A stretch of DNA of 64,000 nucleotides from Amoebophrya sp. A120 (Eukaryota; Sar; Dinophyceae; Syndiniales; Amoebophryaceae). Under the pieces are notes generated by a model. It ran no database searches. It was not told the DNA's origin and worked only from the letters and a program-made list of their open reading frames with translations. The translations under genes and the position numbers were made by a program. Below are positions 55,155-64,000 of this stretch, one piece after another. How positions within the stretch are numbered: the first letter of the stretch is position 1; every line of letters starts with the position of its first letter. The stretch covers positions 1,581,341-1,645,340 of the forward strand of contig CAJINV010000007.1 of the NCBI GenBank assembly GCA_905178155.1, read 5' to 3'.

Positions 55155-57382
55155 ATGAACCCAGCCACCCGCCGCCAGCAAGGCGGCTGGATGAAGCCGG
55201 CAACTACCTCGCACTATGGCATGAGCATGACAAACGCCGGCAACAGGAGCAGCCAGTCGTGGACCAATTTTCCGCCGATGGGTGCGAGGAGTGCAGCTTC
55301 TATCGCGAATGGTGCTGATGTTTCGTATTCGTCCGCACACCAGCACCATCAAATGCTCACCCCTTCGTCCGGTTCTACTTCCACCTCCAGCAAGACTTTT
55401 CTCGCCTCCCACATTGCAGCGACGAATTCCGTGCGCCGCCTCCCGGGCACCGGCCGCGGGCCGGGGCAGCCGGGCCTGAAGGCGAATTCGGTCGAGGCGG
55501 TCCTGGCGCAACGGTCCGCGGTGGCCATGTCCTCGACCGGGACGGATTTCATGCGGAGCAGCAAGCACAGCGTGAAGGCGACGAAGCAAGACCTGAAAAA
55601 TTCGCTGACGAAATTAGTGCGGACGACGGCGACGCAGGTGTTGACCGGGAATAGTAATAGCGGCATATTAGGCTCGGCCTCAGGTGGAACTGGTGCCGGG
55701 CCGTTGACATCGTCTACTTCGTCCGCTGTTGGGATAGCCGCTATTGATGGCAGTACTACCATGATCACCAGCCCGGTGAAACCAAAAGAGCCACAGATTC
55801 TTTTCACGCAGGAAACCGCTGGGCCCTTGCGCACTCCGGACACGACGGCGAGTGGTGGTGGACCACAGGCACAGCGGCTCGGTGCATCCTCAAAATTATT
55901 TGCGGCACACCAGATGGAGATGAAAGAGAAAGAAGGAAGACAAGCTGTAGAGATGACAGCTGCAGCAGCGGGGGCATCAAGATCTGAACAGGTGGGGAAC
56001 AGGAATTACATCAAAGAAGACGCTCTGATATCATCCTCTCGACAGCTTATGGCGTCGTCGTCATCGTCCTCGTCTGACGAGGAGGTGCCGGTGAGTTTCG
56101 ACGAGAATTCATTCTCTAGTTCGACCACAGCGACTGTTGGTGTTGCAGCAGGTTCCAGTTTAACAGCTGGTCCGCGACGTGCGTCAGGTGCTGGTGGCTC
56201 AACATCTTCCAGCTCCTCATCTTCCTTCTCAGGTGCAGGAGCTTCCGAGGGCACTGGTGGCACGAACACGAGCAAAAAGAAAAACGCGATGAAATCTTCC
56301 TACACCTCCGCGTTGAAACCGGATGATTCCGTCGGAATCATGCTAAACGCGCTACAGTCCACACGACAGCCAAAAACGACGAGTGCAGTTTCTATCCCGC
56401 ATGAGCAGAAGGAGAGGAGAAGCGCCCACGATCCTCCGCCTCCTCTTGAACTGGATCTGAAAATCGTGGACCCACGAAACAAAGCACAGGACAATATTGA
56501 AGCAGATCATTTTCAAGTACAGGTAGAGCAGCCAAAAGCCGTACTAAAACCCCCCGAGCCTGCTGCGACCTCCCCCCTGCCCCTGACTAAACCGTCCCCC
56601 GCCCCCTCCCCTTTGACTTCCTCGAGCAATAAATATCCAAGAAAAAAACTGTATTAGTGTAACTCTCTTTGGCTGACAGCATCACAAATTTGCTCTACAT
56701 GACAGAGACAACCTGTCATGTGTAGCTTGTAAGGGAAAACACAAGTGAAAAGAGGACTTCATAGTTGTCTGGCATGACAGGTGTAGCTCTGTTGCATGTT
56801 CTGCATGACAGAGTTACACTTACACAGTTTTTTTCTTGCATAATAAACACGCGTCGACCAGTGTGGATTTCTGGCGTGGCGGGGCGAACGCGCCGGCGCA
56901 AAACCCGAAAATTGAAGAAGACGAGGCGGTAGGAATTGCAAAAGTATCGTACTAGTGGTAAAAACTGCAAGCAACACATATTAGCTTGGCTGGACAAATG
57001 GAGTTTGTCTTGCTAATTTGAATTGGAAGAGGAAGACCAGTAGAGATTTGTCTTGCATGCTTGCGATATAGTACTACAAGTGCTATACTTTTGCGCAGGA
57101 TAGGCAGAAAGGATACGAAGGGCGAAAGAGGCGCTGACCATGTCTTCCACCGGGACTCAGTTCTTCCGCAAGGCCAAACAGCCCATGTTTCCCCAGAAAA
57201 CGCACAAACCCCCGGAGTGGCGAATGCGCAACAGTGTGGGGGAGGTGTCGCCGGAGCACATGAAGAGAACGAGTGTGGGCAGTCAAATGCAGTCGCCACC
57301 AGGGTTTTTGTTGAACACCTCAGACGACGTCTACGTGGCGAATTACACCAATATGGCGATAAAGCGACCGGTACAGGAATAG
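55155..57382 (+). CDS. Ser-rich protein of unknown function
   Basis: Exons 55155-56633, 56848-56929 and 57108-57382 give 611 residues; both gaps are introners. The ATG lies in AACAAAATGA. The protein is dominated by Ser, Gly, Ala and Thr, with several poly-Ser runs and a Pro-rich segment near 56550. The last exon is more structured: QFFRKAKQPMFPQKTHKPPE and later DVYVANYTNMAIKRPVQE. No domain is recognised. The next gene starts only 152 bp on in the same orientation. A missed intron joining the two cannot be excluded, though no GT-AG pair fitting the phases was found. Confidence 0.75.
56634..56842 (+). mobile_element. Introner, CAAGAAAAAAACTGT family
   Basis: 209 bp. The left arm TATCCAAGAAAAAAACTGTA, followed by GTGTAACT, is inverse to the right arm AGTTACACTTACACAG...TTCTTGCATA. 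The target ataaa is identical at 56629-56633 and 56843-56847. Exact removal joins ...SSSNK/HASTSVDF in frame. No GT-AG pair in the arms fits the phase. Confidence 0.9.
56930..57102 (+). mobile_element. Introner, TTGCAAAAGTATCGTAC family
   Basis: 173 bp. The left arm TAGGAATTGCAAAAGTATCG and the inverted right arm TATCCTGCGCAAAAGTATAG are related. Target copies are ggcgg (56925-56929) and ggcag (57103-57107). Exact removal joins ...EEDEA/ERIRRA in frame. Confidence 0.85.
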
Positions 57383-57534
57383 AACGACCTAGACGAGGAT
57401 GAAGTTTAAGTTTTTTTGATTGCCATTTCTAATGATATACATAGAAGTTGTGTCTGCTTATGTTGTGTTATTCGGCAATCTGAAATAGAGTGCTTTGAAG
57501 ATGCGATGCCGATGCAGCTTTGATCCGCAGCAAC

Positions 57535-59185
57535 ATGGATACTTATATTCAAGAACCCTCTCCACAGCCCAGCAAAGAGCGCACGCAGACGGAGTTTGCG
57601 CCGATGCAAGTGGCCACTATCGACACTTCTGCCGCCAAACACAAACCTACCTCCATCGACAAAACCCTCCACCCGTCGAGGGGGGGCACCACGGGTCCGC
57701 CGAAGAGCAACCGCGGAACACAGTGCACGATCTTACCGGAAAAGGAAGGGCCAAAACCGGTGCTAAGGAACCAGATCACGCAGTACGACCCTGCATTTTT
57801 GCACACGAGAACCATCGAAACCCAGGCGGACATCGACATCCGGCCGTTGCAGATTGAGAAGGGGTGCCAATTTCCAGAGGAGGAAGAAGACTATTTGGAA
57901 GTACCGATGGACCTACACAACAACATGGTGGACGAAATCACGCAGACCGCACCGCTCCCGACCGACACCGTGGCCACGCAGACGATTGACGAGAACGTGA
58001 TGCAGCAGGACTTGCAAGCAAAGTATGACGCGCTGTTTGAGAAGTACAAGCTGGAGCGAAATCTGCGGATCCTGGAAAAAGCGAAATTGGAAGCACGGGT
58101 AGCTGCATTGGAGAAGGTACTGGTAGTTATTATAGTTGTACTCAAGCAATGGTAATGAAAATGAATGCGATTTCGATTCGAATGGAATTCAAATTTTTGC
58201 TCATACAAATCTTTCGCTTTCATTGCGAGCCCCGCATGACACGACTACCAAGTCGCGCATCGAAGAAGAAGAATCCAAACCAGCAATATCAATATGACAA
58301 CAACATTGTCAGGGGGAGCATCAGGAGCTTTTGAAGATCGAGGAGAAGCTGAAGATTCTGGTGTCCGCACCGACCGTCTCGGTCCAATTTATATCAAATG
58401 TAAAAATCCCTGGATGTCTGGAAACTTGTGATGCTGGGTGGCGTCTCATGGTGAGGCTACAAATGCTGGCTCAGCATGACAAGTTTCTGAGTTCCTAGGT
58501 GTTGCCTATTCTGCATGACAAACTGCGCTTCTGCATCACAGAAAAGCGGAGCTCTTGCTGGGTAACGTGCATGACAGATTTAAGAGTCTGTCATGCCAGA
58601 CAAGCATGACAAACATGAATTCTTCCAGACCCAGACATTTTTACAGTTGATAATTTGGCACGAAAAACCAAGTGGAGGTGAAGCCGAAGATCCCATTGCA
58701 CTTGATCGAGGAGAGTGTGAAGACGGATATTCTACCGCACTACACGAAAATCCTCCCCGTGACGGTGGTCAACGGGCAAAAAATGGTGTTCGACGAAACG
58801 GTGGAGAACCACGTGCAGTATCAAATGCAAAAATGTCTGGGTCTGGAAGAATGCAAGATTTGTCATGCATATTTCTCATGGTCATCCATGACCCATGATG
58901 CCTGTAATGCTTGAACTAGCATCGCAGATTTTTAGACGGTTTCCTGATGCACCTTCAGCATGAGAAATGGCCTGTCTGTGTAGCAAAAACTGTACCCATC
59001 TTGCTGGTCATGCAATACAAACATTTTTAGAGTCGAAAAACAGCATGACAAGTTGCAATCTTCCAGACCCAGACACTTTTGCAGTTGATATGCGGAAGCA
59101 GTGCACGAAAATCGTGCAGCACATCACGGCAAAAGTGGAGAAAATGTTTCCGGTAGCGAAGGTCACGAATGTGATGAGTACTTAG
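57535..59185 (+). CDS. Protein with repeated TQT motifs and a coiled coil
   Basis: Exons 57535-58116, 58313-58391, 58658-58818 and 59096-59185 give 303 residues. The first intron is GT-AG (GTACTG...GTCAG; a second AG 12 bases later also fits), the others introners. The start is the ATG at 57535 (CAACATGG). The first 160 residues contain TQT or TQ-x cores: ERTQTEF (T17), RGTQCT, QITQYD, IETQAD, EITQTAP, VATQTID. TQT is the core of dynein light chain LC8 binding sites, and serial sites are typical of LC8-dimerised scaffolds. A coiled coil follows at about 165-205 (KYDALFEKYKLERNLRILEK), then a compact C-terminus. A cytoskeletal or axonemal scaffold is a reasonable inference; no orthologue is named. 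Confidence 0.72.
58392..58652 (+). mobile_element. Introner, ATGTCTGG family
   Basis: 261 bp. The left arm TATCAAATGTAAAAATCCCT, then GGATGTCTGGAA, is inverse to the right arm TTCCAGACCCAGACATTTTT...GTTGATA. Target copies are attta (58387-58391) and atttg (58653-58657). Exact removal keeps the frame; a GT-AG pair in the arms does not. Confidence 0.85.
58819..59090 (+). mobile_element. Introner, ATGTCTGGGTCTGGAA family
   Basis: 272 bp. The left arm TATCAAATGCAAAAATGTCT, then GGGTCTGGAAGA, is inverse to the right arm TCTTCCAGACCCAGACACTT...GTTGATA. Target copies are tgcag (58814-58818) and tgcgg (59091-59095). Exact removal joins ...NHVQ/KQCTKI in frame. Confidence 0.9.
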
Positions 59186-60248
59186 AAGTTGTTGTACTTC
59201 GCTCCTGTTGCATGTATGATCCCGTATCTATTTGATTACGTAGCTGTTGTTGTAGTATGCATGTAAGAAGGTGTAGCTGCCCCCGATAGCATTCCGCTGT
59301 CGCCCCGCGGAATGCTAATGCAGCTTGTATTTGTTCCCTTTTGCGACAGCCCTTAGTCTTACTGACATTCACAACATTGTTGCAAAGCCACCGTAGTGAG
59401 CAGCACATGAAAATAGCGATCATGTTTGGACGCCCAGGATTATACTTTGAAACACAGCTTCCTGGTGAAGATCCTGATTTAGGTACTACCGTAGCAGGAC
59501 GAGCATGTGCGAAGAAGTTGATCTACTAGCACCCTGCTCCTGCAGCTGACCTGATGCATGGGTTGGTGCATGGCGCAAGACATTGATAGATCTACTCAGT
59601 AGACGAATTGCATTCATTTTGTTCATTCTTGCCTCTCGTTCTCGATCTTTTTTTTAGCTGCGGTCCAAAAGCCACCAGCTTGATCTCAATTACCTCGACT
59701 CCTCTACGAACGTGGTTGTCCGTGGGCATGATCATTGTGGATCTCGAAGCTTAGGTGCACCAGACAAAGACATGCAAGATGATGATGAAACATCAGTTGT
59801 CAGCTATACTATAGCCAGAAGTGAGTCCTCGTACCACCTCGTCAATATCATTCGTCTCTCTTGTTAACTCTTATTGTGTATCGGAATCGCCATAGGGATA
59901 GGGAAAAATTGAAATCGGACGACAGGCAATAGGAGGCAAGTTGGAAGCCAATCGCATGTTACTTCAACAAGCGACGCTCGAGTCAGACGTTTGACTTGAA
60001 GCCGCTTCGCTTGATCAGTAGATTTAGAACTCCAGCTCGTTTTTCTTTCGTGTCGCCAGCATCATATGCACTTCATTTCACGAACGCAACCTACTTAAAA
60101 AGCTTAAGCACTCTGTGGCAGCTTTATGTTTCCGGCTATCCTAGTATACACGATTTTTTTTCAAGGTTGGTAGTTAAGTTTTATCTCGTTGACGTTGTAT
60201 GACACAAAGTACAAATAAATCAAAACTCCACATACAAATACCTACAAG
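59186..60248. other. Intergenic region, nothing recognised
   Basis: Only very short frames occur, and no repeats or introner arms. Confidence 0.5.
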
Positions 60249-62807
60249 ATGTTGACTCGCCTCCTCTCTAGCAGAGGTGGAGCTTTTTTCACCGCAGTGT
60301 GGTTGCTTCTGGCCTGCTGTAGTGTGAATCCGGTTGAGGCGAAATGGAGAATGACAGCTGCGCAAAGCGGGCAGCAGCCGACGGATACTAGCCAGGTAGA
60401 GGGGGTGGACAATGAACAAATAAACAGTATGGACGTTCAGGTGGACGTGGAGGTGGACCAAGGACATGTTGACCAAGGGAAAAATAAAGGCGTTGAATCT
60501 TCTGGATTGAACAGCCTTGCGGCTTTGCAGCAGTCGCTACCACAAGTCGACGTGGCGACAAAGAACGGCGCGAGGGAGGTTTTATGTTCGCCGAATCGAC
60601 AACCGCTTGGACAGCAACGTCGCACGGGCTTGGAAGGGGACCTGCGTGCCTTGCAGGAGTCGCTGCAAGTGATTTCCTCCGAACAAAAGCAGCAGGAGGA
60701 AGAGGCCAACGCAAAAGCCGTCGAAGAGCGAGAAATGCAGGCCAGAATCCAGGCAATAGACTTCGAACTTGAGGAGCGAGATGTAAGGCGAGCACTGGCT
60801 CGGCTGAACCAGCACAGAACGCCGGAACTGATCGAGCTACTCGCAAAATCTCGCATACTAGTCGGCCTGTTTCACCATTTCCCTGACGGTGCGCCGGGGC
60901 ATCGGCATGCTGAGCTTGCCGAAGAGGTGGTGGATGAAGACCTCCGGCTCGTCCTGCAGGAGGACGAGGAGGAGCCCAGCCCGGTCAGCCGCGGTGGGAA
61001 ATTTCGGCGGGTCGCCGAGGATGGCAGGGCGGTGCAGGTACTACAGAATCAAGGAGACCACCACGACAACGAAGTGGAGGTAAAATGCTTCGTGCAAGCG
61101 TATTTAAAACAAAACCTACACGAAGACAAGTTTCTTCACTGTTCCATTGACCGCCTGACTTCATACAGCAGCGACGAAGTACGGGCGGCTGTGGCGCGAC
61201 TGGACGAGGATGGAGACGCAGAGTTGAAGGGGTTGCTAACTTGGCTGCACCAAAGCCCTGCGAACAATCGGTACATGGGGCGTCTCTACCAGAAAAACTC
61301 CGGATCCTGGGTCGGGGTTACTGACGAGGAGCTGCAGTTTCGCCGAGTGCTGCGCGAACTAGATTTTTTACTCGAAAAAATAAGGAACGGTGACACCGGA
61401 CCCAGGCAATCCGCGCGCAGCGCGGCAGCCGCGGCGTTTTCGCCTCGTGTAAAGAGTGTCGTGTTGCCGGCCGGTCGTTCCAACCTAGAACTAGAAGAAG
61501 GCACGGATCATGAGCCCGAAATGGCAAGTGGCGAACATGCAGCGGACAAACCTAATCAAGACGTGGAGAATAAGCAAGACGAGAAGATGAGCATGCAACT
61601 CAGTGGAGCGTTTTCGTCAAAAGCACTTACGCAATCCGAATTGAACGACCTAGGACAAAAGTATGACGACGACGCGCTCGCGGAACTTTTGCCTTTACCG
61701 CACCCCTGGGTCGAGCACCAGCACGACGACGCGATTGTGCCCGGAGAAAAATTCTTTTTCAATCCGCACACCGAGGAAAAAACCGTCACCCGGCCCCGTC
61801 GCCCACCCATGGGCGAAAACTGGCGGGGCTACCGCAGTGCCGACGGTCAGATCGCCTACTGCAATCTGGAGACTGGGCACACGCAGAAGGAGCACCCGGG
61901 CGATAGTTGTACTAGTAATATAATGCAACAAGGACCAGGACGAGGCAACTACATGGAGGTCGCCCACCCTGCCCGGCCGCGTCGTCGCACGACGTTAGGA
62001 GCGCGCCAACCTCCGCCCACCAATTTCGCTCTACGCGCCTTTCGACAACGGGAGCAGGCTGCGGCGCGGAGGACAACTCCTGGCGAAGATCGCAACAGGG
62101 GCTTGGGAAATCTCGAGGCGCTGAGACGTGCGTTACCACCAGACGGCGGTACCCAGGAAAAAACACCCATCCCCATCCATTTTTTGCATGACCGATAGTG
62201 GATTTTATGCATGTTCTGCATCACAAATTGGATGGGGATGGGTGTTTTTTCCTGGATAGGCGGGCTGAGCAGTATACAAGAAGAGGAGGAAGAACAACAA
62301 GTGGGTGAAGATGTTATTTTTGATACAACCAGTGGCGATGCAGATGCAGATCTACTTCATGCGGAAGACGAAGATGCCGAAGCCGAGCAACAACAGAGAG
62401 GAGGCACCAACATTATTCAGCACCAGGACTCCTGGAGGCCAGCGCCAGAGCTACAGTTTCGCCCGCCGGCCCTGCCCACCCTTCTCGCTGTTCCAGAGCA
62501 GCTGCAGCATGAACTACATGACTTTCCCTCCCCTGCGCCGCCAGGTGGAGGAGCTCTTGCAGCAAAACCTAACAGCAGAAAAAGACAGCTGGAGCGGTCC
62601 CACAACTACCACAACGGGTATCTTCGTCTTCCTGATTTCGTTCCACAGGAAGCAACTACACCTACAGAGCCCGGTGTTGTTTTACCGCCTCCAGGACGCG
62701 AATCAACGCAGATGATGAAGTATAGCAATATCGTGCCAAGGCATGCAGGAACAAACCAAGAGTTGTTGCCAAAGTCCTCGACTGAGAGGGTGCATGCCGA
62801 AGATTAA
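60249..62807 (+). CDS. Secreted protein with two WW-like modules
   Basis: Exons 60249-62149 and 62264-62807 give 814 residues. The ATG (CTACAAGATGT) opens a signal peptide, TAVWLLLACCSVNPVEA, ending near residue 31. Two diverged copies of one helical unit follow, at about residues 176-245 (DVRRALARLNQHRTPELIELL) and 308-380 (DEVRAAVARLDEDGDAELKGLL). At about 482-516 PLPHPWVEHQ...GEKFFFNPHTEEKTVTRP is WW-like, and at about 523-550 WRGYRSADGQIAYCNLETG.TQKEHP is a second. WW modules bind Pro-rich peptides and are unusual in secreted proteins. An acidic, Gln-rich C-terminal third follows. The ORF may continue past 62807 by a 35-nt intron (see the next entry). Confidence 0.8.
62150..62258 (+). mobile_element. 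Minimal introner, near-perfect hairpin
   Basis: 109 bp. The left arm starts TACCCAGGAAAAAACACCCA and the right arm ends TGGGTGTTTTTTCCTGGATA. The arms pair over about 30 bases with one mismatch, leaving a loop of about 49. The target ggcgg is identical at 62145-62149 and 62259-62263. Exact removal joins ...PDGG/LSSIQEE in frame. Confidence 0.92.
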
Positions 62808-62824
62808 CCGTATGCTTGAATCAG

Positions 62825-63465
62825 GTCGTCGATGTTGCCTTGGACATCACAAAGTGCGGTTGGTAAGATGGCCACGAGGAAATTCCACGGCGGGCAGTTA
62901 AAAAAGCGTCCGGACGAACGTTTCCTCACTAATATCTTTTCGATGGAAAATTTTTATCTCTTGTTCACCATCATGTTGTCACACAAAAATCTTTGTATAT
63001 TCATACGCATGGTAGCCATCTCAAGCTTTACCTTTAAGAATTATCGCAAAAACATACAAGTACACGAACAAGCATAAACCATACGATCAGTGAGAATTGT
63101 CGTTGTGTCTGCTTCGTTACCCTCCAGCGTTCGACAGCAAAGGAGCCGTGCAGTTTCGCATTTTTCTGTCGAGATACTGACAACTGATACCCTACATCGT
63201 GCCGATACCGATACAGATTTCGATTTTTTTTCTTTTTTGACTCGGATGAAGAGGAAAAAAGATAGAAATTCGACGAAGCTTTTGCTTCGCCTCTCTTGTT
63301 TTTAGAGAAACTAGGGGCGGTGGAAAATTGCCTCTATACTACAGCAGAGCCTTCCGAGGGGTCAAAAGCAAGGTGTATGATCACGGGAGAAAGACGCTTG
63401 TTGGAGCTGAAAGCATGGAAGCCCTAGCGCTGGAAAATATCAAAAAGAAGAATCGCACTGCATAA
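62825..63465 (+). CDS. Possible 3' exons downstream of the WW-like gene
   Basis: Three pieces join in one frame if GT-AG introns are assumed: VVDVALDITKC (62825 on, acceptor AATCAG), AFDSKGAVQFRIF (after CCCTCCAG near 63126), and RAFRGVKSKVYDHGRKTLVG to TAA at 63463-63465 (after CTACTACAG near 63347). They could extend the gene above from its GTG at 62790 by a 35-nt intron, or be the end of another gene. The support is phase agreement only. Confidence 0.3.
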
Positions 63466-64000
63466 TCGACATGCCAAAAGTTGTGATGTGGTATAAGGCG
63501 TAAGCGTATCCCTGCAAGAAAAGAAGAAAAAGCAGAAGGAATGTAGCCCCGGTGTGTTACTTACTGGCGTTCTGAGGATAGAGGAAATTGACGACTGCAA
63601 GTTCTGATTTACCGGGTCGCTGCTGAAGAAGATCGTACTTCCCTTTTTACCCCCGTCACGCAAGGCTGCCCTGCTTCAGTGACGCAAGGCCAACGAACCG
63701 GCGTGAGTGTGAGAGTGAGTTCTTCCCATGAAGATCCCTGCTTTCCTCACTAAGGAAAGCTCGATCGTTGCTGTCCTATCAGGATAAAGAAACAACAAGA
63801 TGAAGCTCCTGAGTCTGAGTGATAGACTGCATAATTGTATGGACCCGCGATCAAGAACATGGAAGCCGAAGCGGAAGTACGGGGTGTGGATCTCCAGGAT
63901 CACGGTGTTGAAGTTGTGTTTCGGTTTATTTCCACAACCATGGAACGCAAGTTTTGTTTCATTCTGAGGATCTAGTTTACATGATAGATGATTTCGATAG
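63466..64000. other. Window end, nothing recognised
   Basis: No convincing frame on either strand, no repeats. Confidence 0.5.

Noticed and set aside
1-64000. Dinoflagellate spliced-leader gene or relict
   Set aside because: I looked for a TTTTGGCTCAAG-type word and did not find one.

Overview
The window looks like nuclear DNA of a dinoflagellate-lineage parasite close to Amoebophrya (Syndiniales). I infer this from three things. Protein-coding genes are broken up by about two dozen short insertions that have inverted-repeat ends and 5-bp target duplications, like the 'introner elements' reported for Amoebophrya. All fifteen supported genes lie on the plus strand, as in dinoflagellate unidirectional gene arrays. 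One gene fuses ankyrin repeats to a class II-type histone deacetylase, an arrangement I recall from alveolates. There are no bacterial operons, no rRNA or tRNA genes and no CRISPR arrays.

Layout. 1-3372: 3' part of a low-complexity protein gene with three introners. 3603-7855: a 1,049-residue Ser-rich protein with two C-terminal membrane segments and four introners. 9312-9879: a small secreted Cys-containing protein with a homopolymer frameshift. 10310-10610: an introner-like element in non-coding DNA. 12210-12662: a small membrane protein. 12829-25136: the ankyrin-HDAC gene, with eight introners, ordinary GT-AG introns, a GC-rich 1.1-kb insert between 78-bp direct repeats, and a duplicated exon present once without and once with an introner. 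26182-32898: a 1,620-residue coiled-coil protein with six introners, two of them back to back. 33413-33877: a cluster of CTTCWGAAG palindromes. 34132-35861 and 36843-37342: two genes of unknown function. 39062-42511: an RBM28/Nop4-type nucleolar RNA-binding protein. 42512-45570: repeat-rich non-coding DNA. 45571-48558: a single-exon kinase-like protein lacking the DFG aspartate, inside a pair of 19-bp direct repeats. 49294-50172: a secreted PAN-like, Cys-rich protein. 51224-51529: a small unknown protein. About 52390-54280: a GC-rich block unlike its surroundings. 55155-57382 and 57535-59185: two neighbouring genes, the second with several TQT motifs. 60249-62807: a secreted protein with two WW-like modules, split by a 109-bp hairpin introner.

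The common thread is the introners. Their ends read TATCC...GGATA, they carry arms of about 20-35 nt from four or five families, and each is flanked by a copy of a 5-bp target. For all but one of the elements lying in coding sequence, removing the element plus one target copy joins the flanking exons in frame. I used this rule to assemble the gene models. Ordinary introns with GT-AG ends and pyrimidine tracts occur in the same genes, so two intron classes coexist. Exon boundaries are inferred from reading frame and repeats only; no transcript data were available.
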